From DATBLE01 sp963841405 (lineage in GTDB: Bacteria; Actinomycetota; Thermoleophilia; Gaiellales; Gaiellaceae): DNA of 64,000 bases. A program made the position numbers and the translations under genes. The stretch is from the NCBI GenBank assembly GCA_963841405.1, contig CAWJCM010000007.1, forward strand, positions 1-64,000, given 5' to 3'. The notes under the pieces are model-generated. The model ran no database searches. It was not told the DNA's origin and saw nothing but the letters and a program-made list of their open reading frames with translations. Below are positions 24,622 through 32,258 of the stretch, one piece after another; the first letter of the stretch is position 1, and each line of letters begins with the position of its first letter.

Positions 24622-25727
24622 AACGACTCGCCCGGCTTGAAGATCCGGATCGGCACCTGCGAGAACGGGACGCCCCCGTCCTTCGTGACGCGCCACGTGT
24701 CCTGCATATACAGGCACGTGCGCTCGTCCTCGGTGATCGCATGCGGGTGCATCGAGATGACCATGTTCTCCTTCAGCTCCGTGTCCAGGCCCTCCCCGAC
24801 GCGCGGGAACTCGATCATCGTCATCCCGATCGAGTGGCCGGTGACGTGGCCGAGCCTGAAGCCGCGCTCTGTGAAGCCCTTCGAGACGGCCCGGTGGACG
24901 TCGTGCGCGGAGGCACCGGCGCGCATGGTCGCGCGCGCGGCCTCGACGTACTGCTCGTACGCCTCCATCCCCGCGAGCGTCTCCCTGCTCGGCTCGCCCG
25001 CGCAGAACGGGCGGGAGAACTCGACCCAGTGGCCGCCGGAGGCGGCGATCTCGAGACCGTAGAGGAGCAGGTCGTCGCGATCGATCTTCCGGGTCGCGCT
25101 CGGGTGCTTGAACTCCGGGCCGGCGCCCCCGCCGGTGCCGGTCAAGACCATGTCCATCGTCGTCCGGTAGGTGCCGCGTGCGGCGAAGACGCGCTCGGCC
25201 TCGCCCATCACCTCGGCCTCGGTGACGCCCACCTGGTAGGCCGCGAGCGCGGCCCGGACGCCCTCCTCGTTCAGACGGAAGCTCTCCTCGACCGAGGCGA
25301 GCTCCTCCTCCGACTTGACGGCGCGGGCGGTGTCGAAGCCCTGGTCCCACGGCACGGCGACGTCGGCGATCGGACGGAAGTCGCGGACCGGCATCACGTA
25401 GTCGAGGCCGTAGACGCCGATTCGCTCGAACCCGCGGTCCGCGATCCACCGGCCCGGGTGCTCGGCGAAGACCTTGTCCTCGATCCAGGCCTCGTCGTGG
25501 TCACCGACCCACCGCGCCTCCTTCGGGAAGACGACCGAGAGGTCGCCCTCGACCGGCAGAACGACGTAGGCGTAGCGATGAAGGATCCGGAAGCCCGAGA
25601 GGTAGCGGACGGCCCCCTCGAAGCCCGTGTACTCGGAGCCGGCGACGACGACCGCGTCGAGGCCGTCCTCCCGCGCCTGGGCCCGCACGTTCACGTACCG
25701 CCGGTCGATCTCCGCCTTGCTCGTCAC
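24618..25727 (-). CDS. M24 family metallopeptidase (Xaa-Pro aminopeptidase/creatinase-like)
   Basis: A 369-residue pita-bread-fold protein. The N-terminal creatinase domain (1-150) contains YTGFEGAVRYLSGFRILHRYAY. In the C-terminal domain the residues at the metal-ligand positions are partly altered: LLLYGLEIAASGGHWVEFSRP has no clear Asp pair, GHVTGHSIGMTMIEFP retains His, and VISMHPHA replaces the usual Glu of IEPG. It is therefore more like a creatinase (metal-independent) or an inactive member than a true aminopeptidase. GTG 25727 follows AAAGGAGAC and overlaps the previous stop. Confidence 0.8.
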   Translation of the reverse strand: MTSKAEIDRRYVNVRAQAREDGLDAVVVAGSEYTGFEGAVRYLSGFRILHRYAYVVLPVEGDLSVVFPKEARWVGDHDEAWIEDKVFAEHPGRWIADRGFERIGVYGLDYVMPVRDFRPIADVAVPWDQGFDTARAVKSEEELASVEESFRLNEEGVRAALAAYQVGVTEAEVMGEAERVFAARGTYRTTMDMVLTGTGGGAGPEFKHPSATRKIDRDDLLLYGLEIAASGGHWVEFSRPFCAGEPSRETLAGMEAYEQYVEAARATMRAGASAHDVHRAVSKGFTERGFRLGHVTGHSIGMTMIEFPRVGEGLDTELKENMVISMHPHAITEDERTCLYMQDTWRVTKDGGVPFSQVPIRIFKPGESL

Positions 25728-26632
25728 GCAGTCTCCTTTCCCTTCACGAGGTGGGTGAGCGCACGGTTGAGCGGCGCATCCACGCCGTGGCGCTCGCCGA
25801 AGGCCACGATCGCGCCGTTCAGGAAGTCGATCTCGGTCTCGCGTCCGGCCTCGACGTCCTGGAGCATCGACGGCTTGTGCCCGTAGGCGACGTCCGTGCG
25901 CGCCGCGTGGTCGAAGAGCTCCTCGGGGCTCGTGTCCAGCGTGATTCCCTGCGCGTCTGCGACCTCGCGGCCCTCGGCCATGACAGCCCAGGCCAGCTCT
26001 CTGGTCGGCGGCTCGGCCACCTGGCCGTGCGTGCGCCCGGTCAGTGCGGCGATCGCGTTCGAGGCGGCGTTGAAGATCAGTTTGCGCCACTGGGCACCGC
26101 GGGCGTCCTGGAGGGCGTGCGTCGGCATGCCGGCGCGGGTGCACGCATCGGCGAGAGCGATCACGTCTTTCATCGGCGCTGCGCTGGGCTCGAACGGGCC
26201 GATGTGCGTGTCGCCCTTCGTGTCCCAGCCCACCTGGCCGGGCTCGATCACGTGGCCGGCCGGGAAGGTGGTGCCGCGGATCACCCGCCGTACGTGCTCG
26301 GCGACCAGCTCCTCGTTGCCGGCGCCGTTCTGGACCGAGCAGACCGAGCCGTGCTCGAACGCGTGCGCGGTCGCGGCCATCGCCGCGGAGGTGTGCTGGC
26401 TCTTGGTCGCGACGATGCCGAGGTCGCAGGGGGGGAGCTCGCTCGGATCGGCGGTCGCCCGCACCCGTCCGGCCACGTCCCCCGCGCCGGACAGTCGCAG
26501 GCCGCCCGCGTTGATCGCGTCGACGTGCTCCTGCCACGGGTCGTACGCCCAGACCTCGACGTCGTCCAGCGTGCCGAGGTTGGCGGCGAAGAGCGAGCCG
26601 ACGGCGCCGCAGCCGATCACCGCGATCCTCAC
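25724..26632 (-). CDS. Ketopantoate reductase-like (PanE/ApbA) NADP-dependent reductase, second paralogue
   Basis: A 302-residue PanE/ApbA-family protein. The nucleotide fold IAVIGCGAVGSLFAANL is N-terminal, LGIVATKSQHT carries the conserved lysine, SVQNGAGNEELV the Asn, and the C-terminal helical domain includes WRKLIFNAASNAIAALTG with the catalytic lysine region. The family reduces 2-ketopantoate or similar 2-keto acids. It shares its whole layout with the preceding gene, implying tandem duplication. Placement in a catabolic-looking operon argues against a housekeeping role in pantothenate synthesis. Confidence 0.83.
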   Translation of the reverse strand: MRIAVIGCGAVGSLFAANLGTLDDVEVWAYDPWQEHVDAINAGGLRLSGAGDVAGRVRATADPSELPPCDLGIVATKSQHTSAAMAATAHAFEHGSVCSVQNGAGNEELVAEHVRRVIRGTTFPAGHVIEPGQVGWDTKGDTHIGPFEPSAAPMKDVIALADACTRAGMPTHALQDARGAQWRKLIFNAASNAIAALTGRTHGQVAEPPTRELAWAVMAEGREVADAQGITLDTSPEELFDHAARTDVAYGHKPSMLQDVEAGRETEIDFLNGAIVAFGERHGVDAPLNRALTHLVKGKETA

Positions 26633-27573
26633 GCCTGTTCCCGCGCCTTGACCAGTCGATACAGGGCGGTATGCAGCGGCGCCGGGACGTCGTGCTTCGC
26701 CGCCTCGCGGACGAGCGCGCCGGTGATGAAGTCGATCTCGGTCGGGCGGCCGGCACGAACGTCCTCGAGCATCGAGGGGACGTGGGCGTAGTGCCCCTCG
26801 GCGGCGAGCGTCTCGCCCCGGCGAACGGCCTGCACGTTCATCTCCCAGGGATCCTCGTGGAGCGCAACGCCCGCTGCGGTGGCAACCGCCTTGCCCTCCT
26901 CCATCAGGTCGTGGACGAGATTGCCGAGGTCGACCTCGCGGTCGCGGGCGGCGAAGGCGCTCACGTGCGGCAAGTCGGTGAGCGCCGAGACGGCGTTCAC
27001 GGTCGCGTTGAAGATCAGCTTCGACCACTGCGCTGGCCGCAGGTCGGAAAAGGCATGCGCGCGGAGGCCTGCGGCGACGAGCAGCGCCTCCACCTCCTGC
27101 GCCTGCTCGTACGTGGCGGTGCCGGCGAAGGGACCGAGCCAGGTCTCGGTGTCGAGCTCGTACTCGACGTGCGTGTCGCCATGGCGGACGCCGGACATGA
27201 ACGTGACCGCCGAGAGCAGCGGCCAGTCGCCCCGGGTGCGTACGAGCTCCTCGGCGCCCAGGCCGTTCTGGATCGTCATCAGCATCGCGCCTGGAAAGCG
27301 ACCCGTCAGCCCCGCGGCGGCCCCCGCGAGCTGGGTCGCCTTGGTCGCGACGATCCCGAGGTCGAACTCGGGCAGCTCGGCCGGGTCCGCGGTCGCCCGG
27401 ACCTGCGCGGTGAAGTCGGACTTGCCGGAGATGCGCAGCCCGTCGGCCTCGAGCGCGTAGGCGTGCTCGGCGCGCCGCGTGAGCACGCTGACCTCGAGGT
27501 CGCGGGCCAGGTGCCCGGCATAGAGGCTGCCGATCACACCAGCCCCGATCACGCACACGCGCTCGATCGCCAT
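26629..27573 (-). CDS. Ketopantoate reductase-like (PanE/ApbA) NADP-dependent reductase, first paralogue
   Basis: A 314-residue PanE/ApbA-family protein with CVIGAGVIGSLYAGHLA at the N-terminus, LGIVATKATQ, TIQNGLGAEE and WSKLIFNATVNAVSALTD. It is first in the operon, with a leaderless-type promoter 7 bases before ATG 27573, and is joined to its paralogue by a GTGA overlap. Both C-termini share a SMLxDVxAGRxTEIDF motif, which is well conserved in the family's substrate domain. Confidence 0.84.
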   Translation of the reverse strand: MAIERVCVIGAGVIGSLYAGHLARDLEVSVLTRRAEHAYALEADGLRISGKSDFTAQVRATADPAELPEFDLGIVATKATQLAGAAAGLTGRFPGAMLMTIQNGLGAEELVRTRGDWPLLSAVTFMSGVRHGDTHVEYELDTETWLGPFAGTATYEQAQEVEALLVAAGLRAHAFSDLRPAQWSKLIFNATVNAVSALTDLPHVSAFAARDREVDLGNLVHDLMEEGKAVATAAGVALHEDPWEMNVQAVRRGETLAAEGHYAHVPSMLEDVRAGRPTEIDFITGALVREAAKHDVPAPLHTALYRLVKAREQA

Positions 27574-27580
27574 GTGCCAA

Positions 27581-27586
27581 ACGCTA
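27581..27586 (-). promoter_or_regulatory. Putative leaderless -10 element (TAGCGT)
   Basis: TAGCGT read on the minus strand, then 7 bases, then ATG 27573. It lies back-to-back with the promoter of the EamA gene within a 31-base divergent gap. Confidence 0.5.
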
Positions 27587-27592
27587 TCCCGT

Positions 27593-27598
27593 TAGGTT
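27593..27598 (+). promoter_or_regulatory. Putative leaderless -10 element (TAGGTT)
   Basis: TAGGTT, then 6 bases, then ATG 27605 of the EamA transporter. Confidence 0.45.
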
Positions 27599-27604
27599 GG
27601 CGCG

Positions 27605-28462
27605 ATGTCCGGCGTCGCACTCGCGCTCTGCTCCGCCCTTCTCTTCGGTGGGATGTCGATCGCGCTGGGCTTCTCGATGCGTCGGAGCCGGGATGCGCTC
27701 GTCGGTGCGTTCGCGACGGCGTTCAGCGGGTTCTGCGTTTGCGCGGTGGTGGCGCTGATCGGGGACGAGTGGGGCGGTCGGCTCTGGCCGTACCTGCTCG
27801 CCGGGCTGCTCGCGCCCGGCGGCGCGCAGCTCCTCTTCGTGCTCGGCGTCCGCGAGGCCGGCCCTGCGCGCGCGTCGGTGATCGCCGGTGCCGCCCCACT
27901 GGTGGCGGTGACGATCGCGATCGTCGCACTCGGAGAGCCGGCGCAGGCCCCGCTCGTCGTCGGAGCGGTGCTAATCGTCTGCGGCGGCCTGGCGCTGATC
28001 GCCGAGCGCGCCCGGCCGGAGCACTTCCATCCCGTCGGCCTGGTCTACGCCTTCGGCTGCACGATCCTGTTCGCAACGCGCGACAACGTCGTCCGGCACA
28101 TCGCCTCGGACAGTACCGTCGCGCCGCAGCTCGCGGCCGCGGCGACGATCCTCTCCGGGACGGTGCTGGTCTTCGTCGTGCTCGTCGCCTTGCGGGGCAA
28201 GCGCGTGTTGGGCGACATCCGGCGCGAGGGGCCGACCTTCGTCCTGCCGGGCGCGATCTGGGGCGCCTCGTACGCCTTCCTCTTCGAGGCCTTCTACCGC
28301 TCACGGGTGACGGTGGTCAGCCCGCTCGTGGCAACCGAGTCGCTGTTCGCCGTTCTGCTGGCGATGCTGCTGCTGCGGCGGACCGAGCTGGTCGGCCGCC
28401 ACCTCGTCCTCGGCGCGGTGCTGGTGGTCGCCGGCGGTGCGCTGATCGGGGCGTACCGGTGA
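27605..28462 (+). CDS. EamA/DMT family transporter
   Basis: A 285-residue drug/metabolite transporter with ten predicted hydrophobic segments arranged as two EamA repeats; the second contains AIWGASYAFLFEAFYRSRVTVVSPLVATESLFAVLLAMLLL. Such proteins usually export amino acids or other metabolites. It is divergent from the panE-like operon across 31 bases, so the two may be co-regulated. Its stop codon is immediately followed by palindromic element copy B. Confidence 0.85.
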   Translation: MSGVALALCSALLFGGMSIALGFSMRRSRDALVGAFATAFSGFCVCAVVALIGDEWGGRLWPYLLAGLLAPGGAQLLFVLGVREAGPARASVIAGAAPLVAVTIAIVALGEPAQAPLVVGAVLIVCGGLALIAERARPEHFHPVGLVYAFGCTILFATRDNVVRHIASDSTVAPQLAAAATILSGTVLVFVVLVALRGKRVLGDIRREGPTFVLPGAIWGASYAFLFEAFYRSRVTVVSPLVATESLFAVLLAMLLLRRTELVGRHLVLGAVLVVAGGALIGAYR

Positions 28463-28463
28463 G

Positions 28464-28533
28464 CCTGTGGACGAATCGTTGCGCAATTGTTCCACCCCAG
28501 TCTCAGAGACTGGGTGCGAAACGTCACGAACTC
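28464..28533 (-). repeat. 70-bp palindromic element, copy B
   Basis: Read on the minus strand, it runs from GAGTTCGTG to TTCGTCCACAGG. The core CCCAGTCTC-T-GAGACTGGG is a perfect 9-bp stem. It fills the 74-base space between the stop codons of the convergent EamA and rhodanese genes, beginning 1 base after one stop and ending 3 bases before the other. It could act as a two-way terminator. Confidence 0.85.
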
Positions 28534-28536
28534 CGA

Positions 28537-29265
28537 TTAGCCTCTTTCGGCCGGAAGCCCACGCGCGCACCAGTCGCTCCACGAGCCCGGGTAGAGCTTC
28601 GCGTCCGGCCTACCGCCCTCCGCGAGCAGCAAAAGATCGACGCAGGCGGTGATTCCGGATCCGCAGTACACGACGATCTCCTCGGCCTCGGCGATCTCCG
28701 GTGGCGGCTCGGTCGCCTCTGCGTAGAACCAGTTGACCGCACCCGGTATCCGCCCGGCGACCGGGTCGATCGGCTCAGCCTCGCCCCGATAGCGCTCCGG
28801 CGAGCGGGCGTCGACCACCACCAGCCCTGGCTCCCCCAGCCGGCCCGCGAGCTCCTCCGCATCGATCGTGTCCCCCTCGCGCCGGCGCGGTACGAACTGG
28901 CGCGGCTCGATCTCCTCCTCGCCGCCGCGCACCGGGCCGAGCCAGGTGTCCAGACCACCGCGGAGCACCGCGACGTCCTCGTGCCCGTAGTGGCGCAGCA
29001 ACCACCAGAGCCGAGCCGCGCCGCCGGCGCCCCCGTGGTCGTAGGCGACGGCGAAGGCCCCCTCGCCGATCCCCGCCCGCCCCGCCGCGGCCGCGAAGTC
29101 CTCCTCGCGCGGCAGCGGGTGGCGCCCCTGCCCGTCGGTCGAGAGGTCGGAGAGCTCGATGCCGAGAAAGGCAGCGCCGGGAATGTGCGAGTCGAGGTAC
29201 AGGTCACGACCCGCCTCCCAGTGGTCGAGCTCGTAGGCGCAGTCGACGAAGCGGTACTCGATCAG
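28537..29265 (-). CDS. Sulfurtransferase with two rhodanese domains
   Basis: A protein of about 242 residues with tandem rhodanese domains. The N-terminal domain (HIPGAAFLGIE; PLPREEDFAAAA) lacks the active cysteine. The C-terminal domain has DARSPERYRGE, GRIPGAVNW and the catalytic loop YCGSGITAC. It transfers sulfane sulfur from thiosulfate or mercaptopyruvate. No ATG, GTG or TTG exists in frame near the N-terminus; CTG at 29265, overlapping the preceding TGA as CTGA, is the most plausible start. It is last in the threonine operon. Confidence 0.82.
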   Translation of the reverse strand: MIEYRFVDCAYELDHWEAGRDLYLDSHIPGAAFLGIELSDLSTDGQGRHPLPREEDFAAAAGRAGIGEGAFAVAYDHGGAGGAARLWWLLRHYGHEDVAVLRGGLDTWLGPVRGGEEEIEPRQFVPRRREGDTIDAEELAGRLGEPGLVVVDARSPERYRGEAEPIDPVAGRIPGAVNWFYAEATEPPPEIAEAEEIVVYCGSGITACVDLLLLAEGGRPDAKLYPGSWSDWCARGLPAERG

Positions 29266-29879
29266 TAGAAGCCTTCGCGGCGCGCGTATCGCTCGGCCCG
29301 CTCCGCGTCGTACTGCTTCGGATCGACGGCAGCGCCGACCGAACGCATCAGCTCGCCGGAGGACGGCAGCTCGGACCGGTCGACGTACCGTTCCGGATCC
29401 CAGAGCCTGGCGCGGAGGAACGCCTTCGGGCAGTGCGTGTACGCCTCGTCGACCTCGATCTGCAGGCCGAGTAGCGGTACCTTGCCTTCGACTGCACACG
29501 GCTCGAGCAGTTCCGGATCCTCGACGATCGTCGCCCGCCCGTTCACCCGGAAGGTGTCGCTGATGCCCGGAATGATGAAGATGATCGCGACGTGCGGATT
29601 CTCGAGCACGTTCCTGAAAGAGTCGGCCAGCCGGTTCCCGGGCCGGTCGGGGAGGAGCAGCGTCCGCTCGTCCAGCACCCTGACGAAGCCCGCCGGGTCA
29701 CCCCGCGGCGAGACGTCGCACGTGCCGTCGGCGGCCGAAGTCGCGAGACAGACGAACGGCGAGCGCTCGACGAACTGACGCGTGAGGTGGTTGAGTCGGT
29801 CGTTGATCTTCGACCGGACGAGTTCGCTCGGCTCGCCGAGCACCGATCGAAGCTCGTGCTCTCCCGCCGCGGCGGTCAT
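29262..29879 (-). CDS. Pyridoxamine 5'-phosphate oxidase (PPOX)-type FMN-binding protein
   Basis: A 205-residue split-barrel flavoprotein of the PPOX superfamily, close to the actinobacterial MSMEG_1061-type family. Motifs are FVCLATSAADGTCDVSPRGDPAG, LLLPDRPGNRLADSFRNVLENPHVAIIFIIPG and DTFRVNGRATI. It probably binds FMN and may reduce small molecules; the reaction is unknown. ATG 29879 overlaps the kinase stop as ATGA. It appears to be transcribed with the threonine genes. Confidence 0.82.
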   Translation of the reverse strand: MTAAAGEHELRSVLGEPSELVRSKINDRLNHLTRQFVERSPFVCLATSAADGTCDVSPRGDPAGFVRVLDERTLLLPDRPGNRLADSFRNVLENPHVAIIFIIPGISDTFRVNGRATIVEDPELLEPCAVEGKVPLLGLQIEVDEAYTHCPKAFLRARLWDPERYVDRSELPSSGELMRSVGAAVDPKQYDAERAERYARREGFY

Positions 29880-30622
29880 CGCCGAGAGCCTACCTGCGCG
29901 TAGAGCTCCGCCTCGTCGGCGTTGTCCCACGCGAGCGACTTGACGATGCCCCAGAGCCGCATTCGCTCGCGGTCGAGCCCGAGCAGCTCGGAGAGCAGGT
30001 CGAGCCTGCGGCGCAGCTCGGCCGCTGTCGGGTCGGCGTCGCGGACGAGCGCCACCGTGTCGTACGCGGGCTCGGCGACGATCGGCTTCGAGTCGATCAC
30101 GAGCCACGGCTCGCGCGCAGCACGGAGGACGTTGCCGCAGTGCAGGTCCTGATGGCAGAGGACGACCCGCTCCTGCGTGGGCGCGAGCATCCGGATCGCG
30201 TCGAGCGCCTCGCCGAGCACGCGGCTCGCCCGGTGGCGCCGCGGCAGCTCCCGCAGCCAGCCCTCGGCGTTCTCCGCCAGCGTCGGCCATTGGACGTCGT
30301 CGGACGGCTCGCGCCAGAGTCGTTGCATCAGACCGGCTGCCACCTCGATCGACGCGTTGTCGTACTCCGTCCCCAGTGGGCTGCCCGGCAGGCAGAGCTC
30401 GATCAGGTAGGCGCGCGACTCGAGGTCGCGGTCGATCAGCCGCACGGCCCCTCGGCCATCCCAGAAACGAAGCGCTTCGGGCTCGTTGACGCTCTCGGTG
30501 TCGTCGTCCCTGGGGATCTTCAGGACGGCCTCGCTGCCGTCGGGGAGGCGAACGGGGACAACCAGCTCGGAGTGCGGCGCGACGAAGGGCTCGCCCAGCT
30601 CGAGTTCCCAGGGCAGCTTCAG
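29876..30622 (-). CDS. Aminoglycoside phosphotransferase-family (streptomycin 6-kinase-like) protein
   Basis: A protein of about 248 residues with a protein-kinase-like small-molecule kinase fold. The N-lobe has EAVLKIPRDDDT; the catalytic loop is VLCHQDLHCGNVLRA, followed by VIDSKPIVAEPAYD as the metal-binding segment (here DSK rather than DFD). It resembles the APH(6)/hydroxyurea phosphotransferase group. The normal substrate is unknown and resistance is not implied. No ATG or GTG is in frame near the start; CTG 30622 overlaps the thrB stop as CTGA. A TTG at 30697 would add an Arg/Ala-rich tail. Confidence 0.75.
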   Translation of the reverse strand: MKLPWELELGEPFVAPHSELVVPVRLPDGSEAVLKIPRDDDTESVNEPEALRFWDGRGAVRLIDRDLESRAYLIELCLPGSPLGTEYDNASIEVAAGLMQRLWREPSDDVQWPTLAENAEGWLRELPRRHRASRVLGEALDAIRMLAPTQERVVLCHQDLHCGNVLRAAREPWLVIDSKPIVAEPAYDTVALVRDADPTAAELRRRLDLLSELLGLDRERMRLWGIVKSLAWDNADEAELYAQVGSRR

Positions 30623-31413
30623 TGCGCGCCTTTCGCCGAGACCGGAAGCACGAGCACGCGCTCGTCTGGAAACCGCGCGCGCAGCTCGCCCGCGCAACTG
30701 TCGGCGTCGTCCGCCCACGCGATCACGGTCGGACCCGAGCCGGACAGGGTGGCGCCGACGGCGCCGGCGGGCAGGTCGGCGCGGATCGCGTCGAGGAGCA
30801 GAGAGGGCCGGTAAGGCTCGTGCAGGCGGTCCTCGAACGCGGCCTCGAGCAAGGTCACGTCGCCGCGCGCAAGCCCGCCGCCGAGCAGCGCCGCCCGGGC
30901 GACGTTGAAGGCCGCGTCGGCGTGCGACACCTCCGGCGGCAGCGCATCCCGGGCCTCCGCCGTCTGCACCAGCTCCCGGGGAATCACCGCCACCGGCGTC
31001 ACCGGCAGGCAATCCGCGAGCCGCTCGATCCGCCCTGCCCAGGTGAGGCAGGCACCGCCGGCGAGGCAGGCGGCCAGGTTGTCGGAGTGGCCCTCCAGCG
31101 GCCCACCGCGCGCGAGCAGATCCTCGAGAGCGAGCTCCTGTTTCGACCACTTCGCAGCGGCGACCAGCCCGAGCGCGATCGTCGCCGCGCTCGAGCCCAG
31201 CCCGCGCGCGCGTGGGATCCGCTCCGACCAGGAGAACACCAGCCCTTCCGGCGAGGCGACCAGCCCGAAGGCGCGGATGCCGATGTGCGTCGGGTCGGGC
31301 GGCTCGCCGCCGCCCTCGGTCACCTCGACCTCGTTCCAGAGATCGAGCGCGACGGCGGCGCAGTCGAAGCCCGGTCCGAGGTTCGCGCTCGTGGCCGGCG
31401 CCCGCGTTCTCAC
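30619..31413 (-). CDS. thrB: Homoserine kinase
   Basis: A 264-residue GHMP-family kinase that phosphorylates homoserine in threonine synthesis. It starts with PATSANLGPGFDC, contains the ATP-binding PRARGLGSSAATIALGL and the C-terminal GAVGATLSGSGPTVIAW, all typical of ThrB. It is somewhat shorter than the usual 300 residues. GTG 31413 overlaps the thrC stop as GTGA, so hom, thrC and thrB form one coupled operon. Confidence 0.93.
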   Translation of the reverse strand: MRTRAPATSANLGPGFDCAAVALDLWNEVEVTEGGGEPPDPTHIGIRAFGLVASPEGLVFSWSERIPRARGLGSSAATIALGLVAAAKWSKQELALEDLLARGGPLEGHSDNLAACLAGGACLTWAGRIERLADCLPVTPVAVIPRELVQTAEARDALPPEVSHADAAFNVARAALLGGGLARGDVTLLEAAFEDRLHEPYRPSLLLDAIRADLPAGAVGATLSGSGPTVIAWADDADSCAGELRARFPDERVLVLPVSAKGAH

Positions 31414-32258
31414 AGCCGCTCGACCGCTTCGGGATCCTTCAGCCCGTTGCCGGTGAGCACGCAGACCACGCGACCCTGCGGCCTGGCCCGCGCCACCCCG
31501 GCGACCCCGGCCGCCGAGGCCGGCTCACAGAAGAGCCCCTCCAGCCGCGCAATCGCCGACCACCACTCGAGCAGCTCGGCATCGGGGACGGTGAGAACCT
31601 CGGCCGCGGCCTCGACCTGCTCTCGGTGGACGGGTGAGACGATCCGGATCGCGGAGCCGACCGTGGTCGCGCGTTCGTCGGACTGCACGGACAGCAGCCG
31701 CGGGCTGCCTGCGGCCGCCTCCGCGAACCCACGTGCGTAGGCGCTGGTGTTGCCGCCGCCGCCGTAGGGCAGCGCGAGGACGTCGGGCGCCGCCCCCATC
31801 TGGTCGACCACCTCGCGGGCAGCGGAGGCCTGCCCTTCGATCCGGTCCGGATTGATCGAGTTGACGTTGACCCACCCCTCGTCGGCGGCGAGGCGGCGGG
31901 CAAGCGCGTGCGCGTCGTCGAACGAGCCTTCCACCTCGCGCAGCTCCGCCCCGGCGGCGACGACCTGCGCGAGCTTTCCCCGCGCCACGGCGCCGGCGGG
32001 AACGAGGATCAGCGCCGGGAGTCCGGCGCGGGCGGCGTAGGCGGCGGCAGACGCTGCGGTGTTGCCCGTCGAGGCGCAGATGACCCCGCGTGCGCGTCGC
32101 TCGGCCGCCCGGCCCACCGCGAGCGCCATCCCGCGGTCCTTGAAGCTCCCGGTCGGGTTGGCCCCTTCCCACTTCAGCCAGAGCTCGCAGTCGAGCCGCT
32201 CCGACAGCCGCGGCGCGGGGACGAGCGGCGTCCCGCCCTCGCCGAGCGTCAGCGTCAT
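31410..32258 (-). CDS. thrC: Threonine synthase
   Basis: A 282-residue PLP enzyme converting O-phosphohomoserine to threonine. The lysine binding PLP lies in NPTGSFKDRGM; CASTGNTAASAAAYAARAGL binds the cofactor phosphate and LPYGGGGNTSAYARGF is typical for ThrC. The protein starts directly at LGEGGTPLV and lacks the N-terminal 40-60 residues usual in the family. ATG 32258 overlaps the hom stop as ATGA, and no upstream start gives more of the family. Confidence 0.92.
   Translation of the reverse strand: MTLTLGEGGTPLVPAPRLSERLDCELWLKWEGANPTGSFKDRGMALAVGRAAERRARGVICASTGNTAASAAAYAARAGLPALILVPAGAVARGKLAQVVAAGAELREVEGSFDDAHALARRLAADEGWVNVNSINPDRIEGQASAAREVVDQMGAAPDVLALPYGGGGNTSAYARGFAEAAAGSPRLLSVQSDERATTVGSAIRIVSPVHREQVEAAAEVLTVPDAELLEWWSAIARLEGLFCEPASAAGVAGVARARPQGRVVCVLTGNGLKDPEAVERL

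Noticed and set aside
25724..27573. panE of pantothenate synthesis
   Set aside because: Two tandem copies in a catabolic-looking operon with no other pantothenate gene; family call kept without the gene symbol.
26671..29268. 865-codon plus-strand ORF across the panE-like gene, the EamA gene and the rhodanese gene
   Set aside because: Only an open shadow frame that crosses real genes in other frames, including palindromic copy B; no domain visible.
29876..30622. Aminoglycoside resistance gene
   Set aside because: The fold matches APH-type kinases, but it is part of a threonine operon and nothing shows drug specificity.
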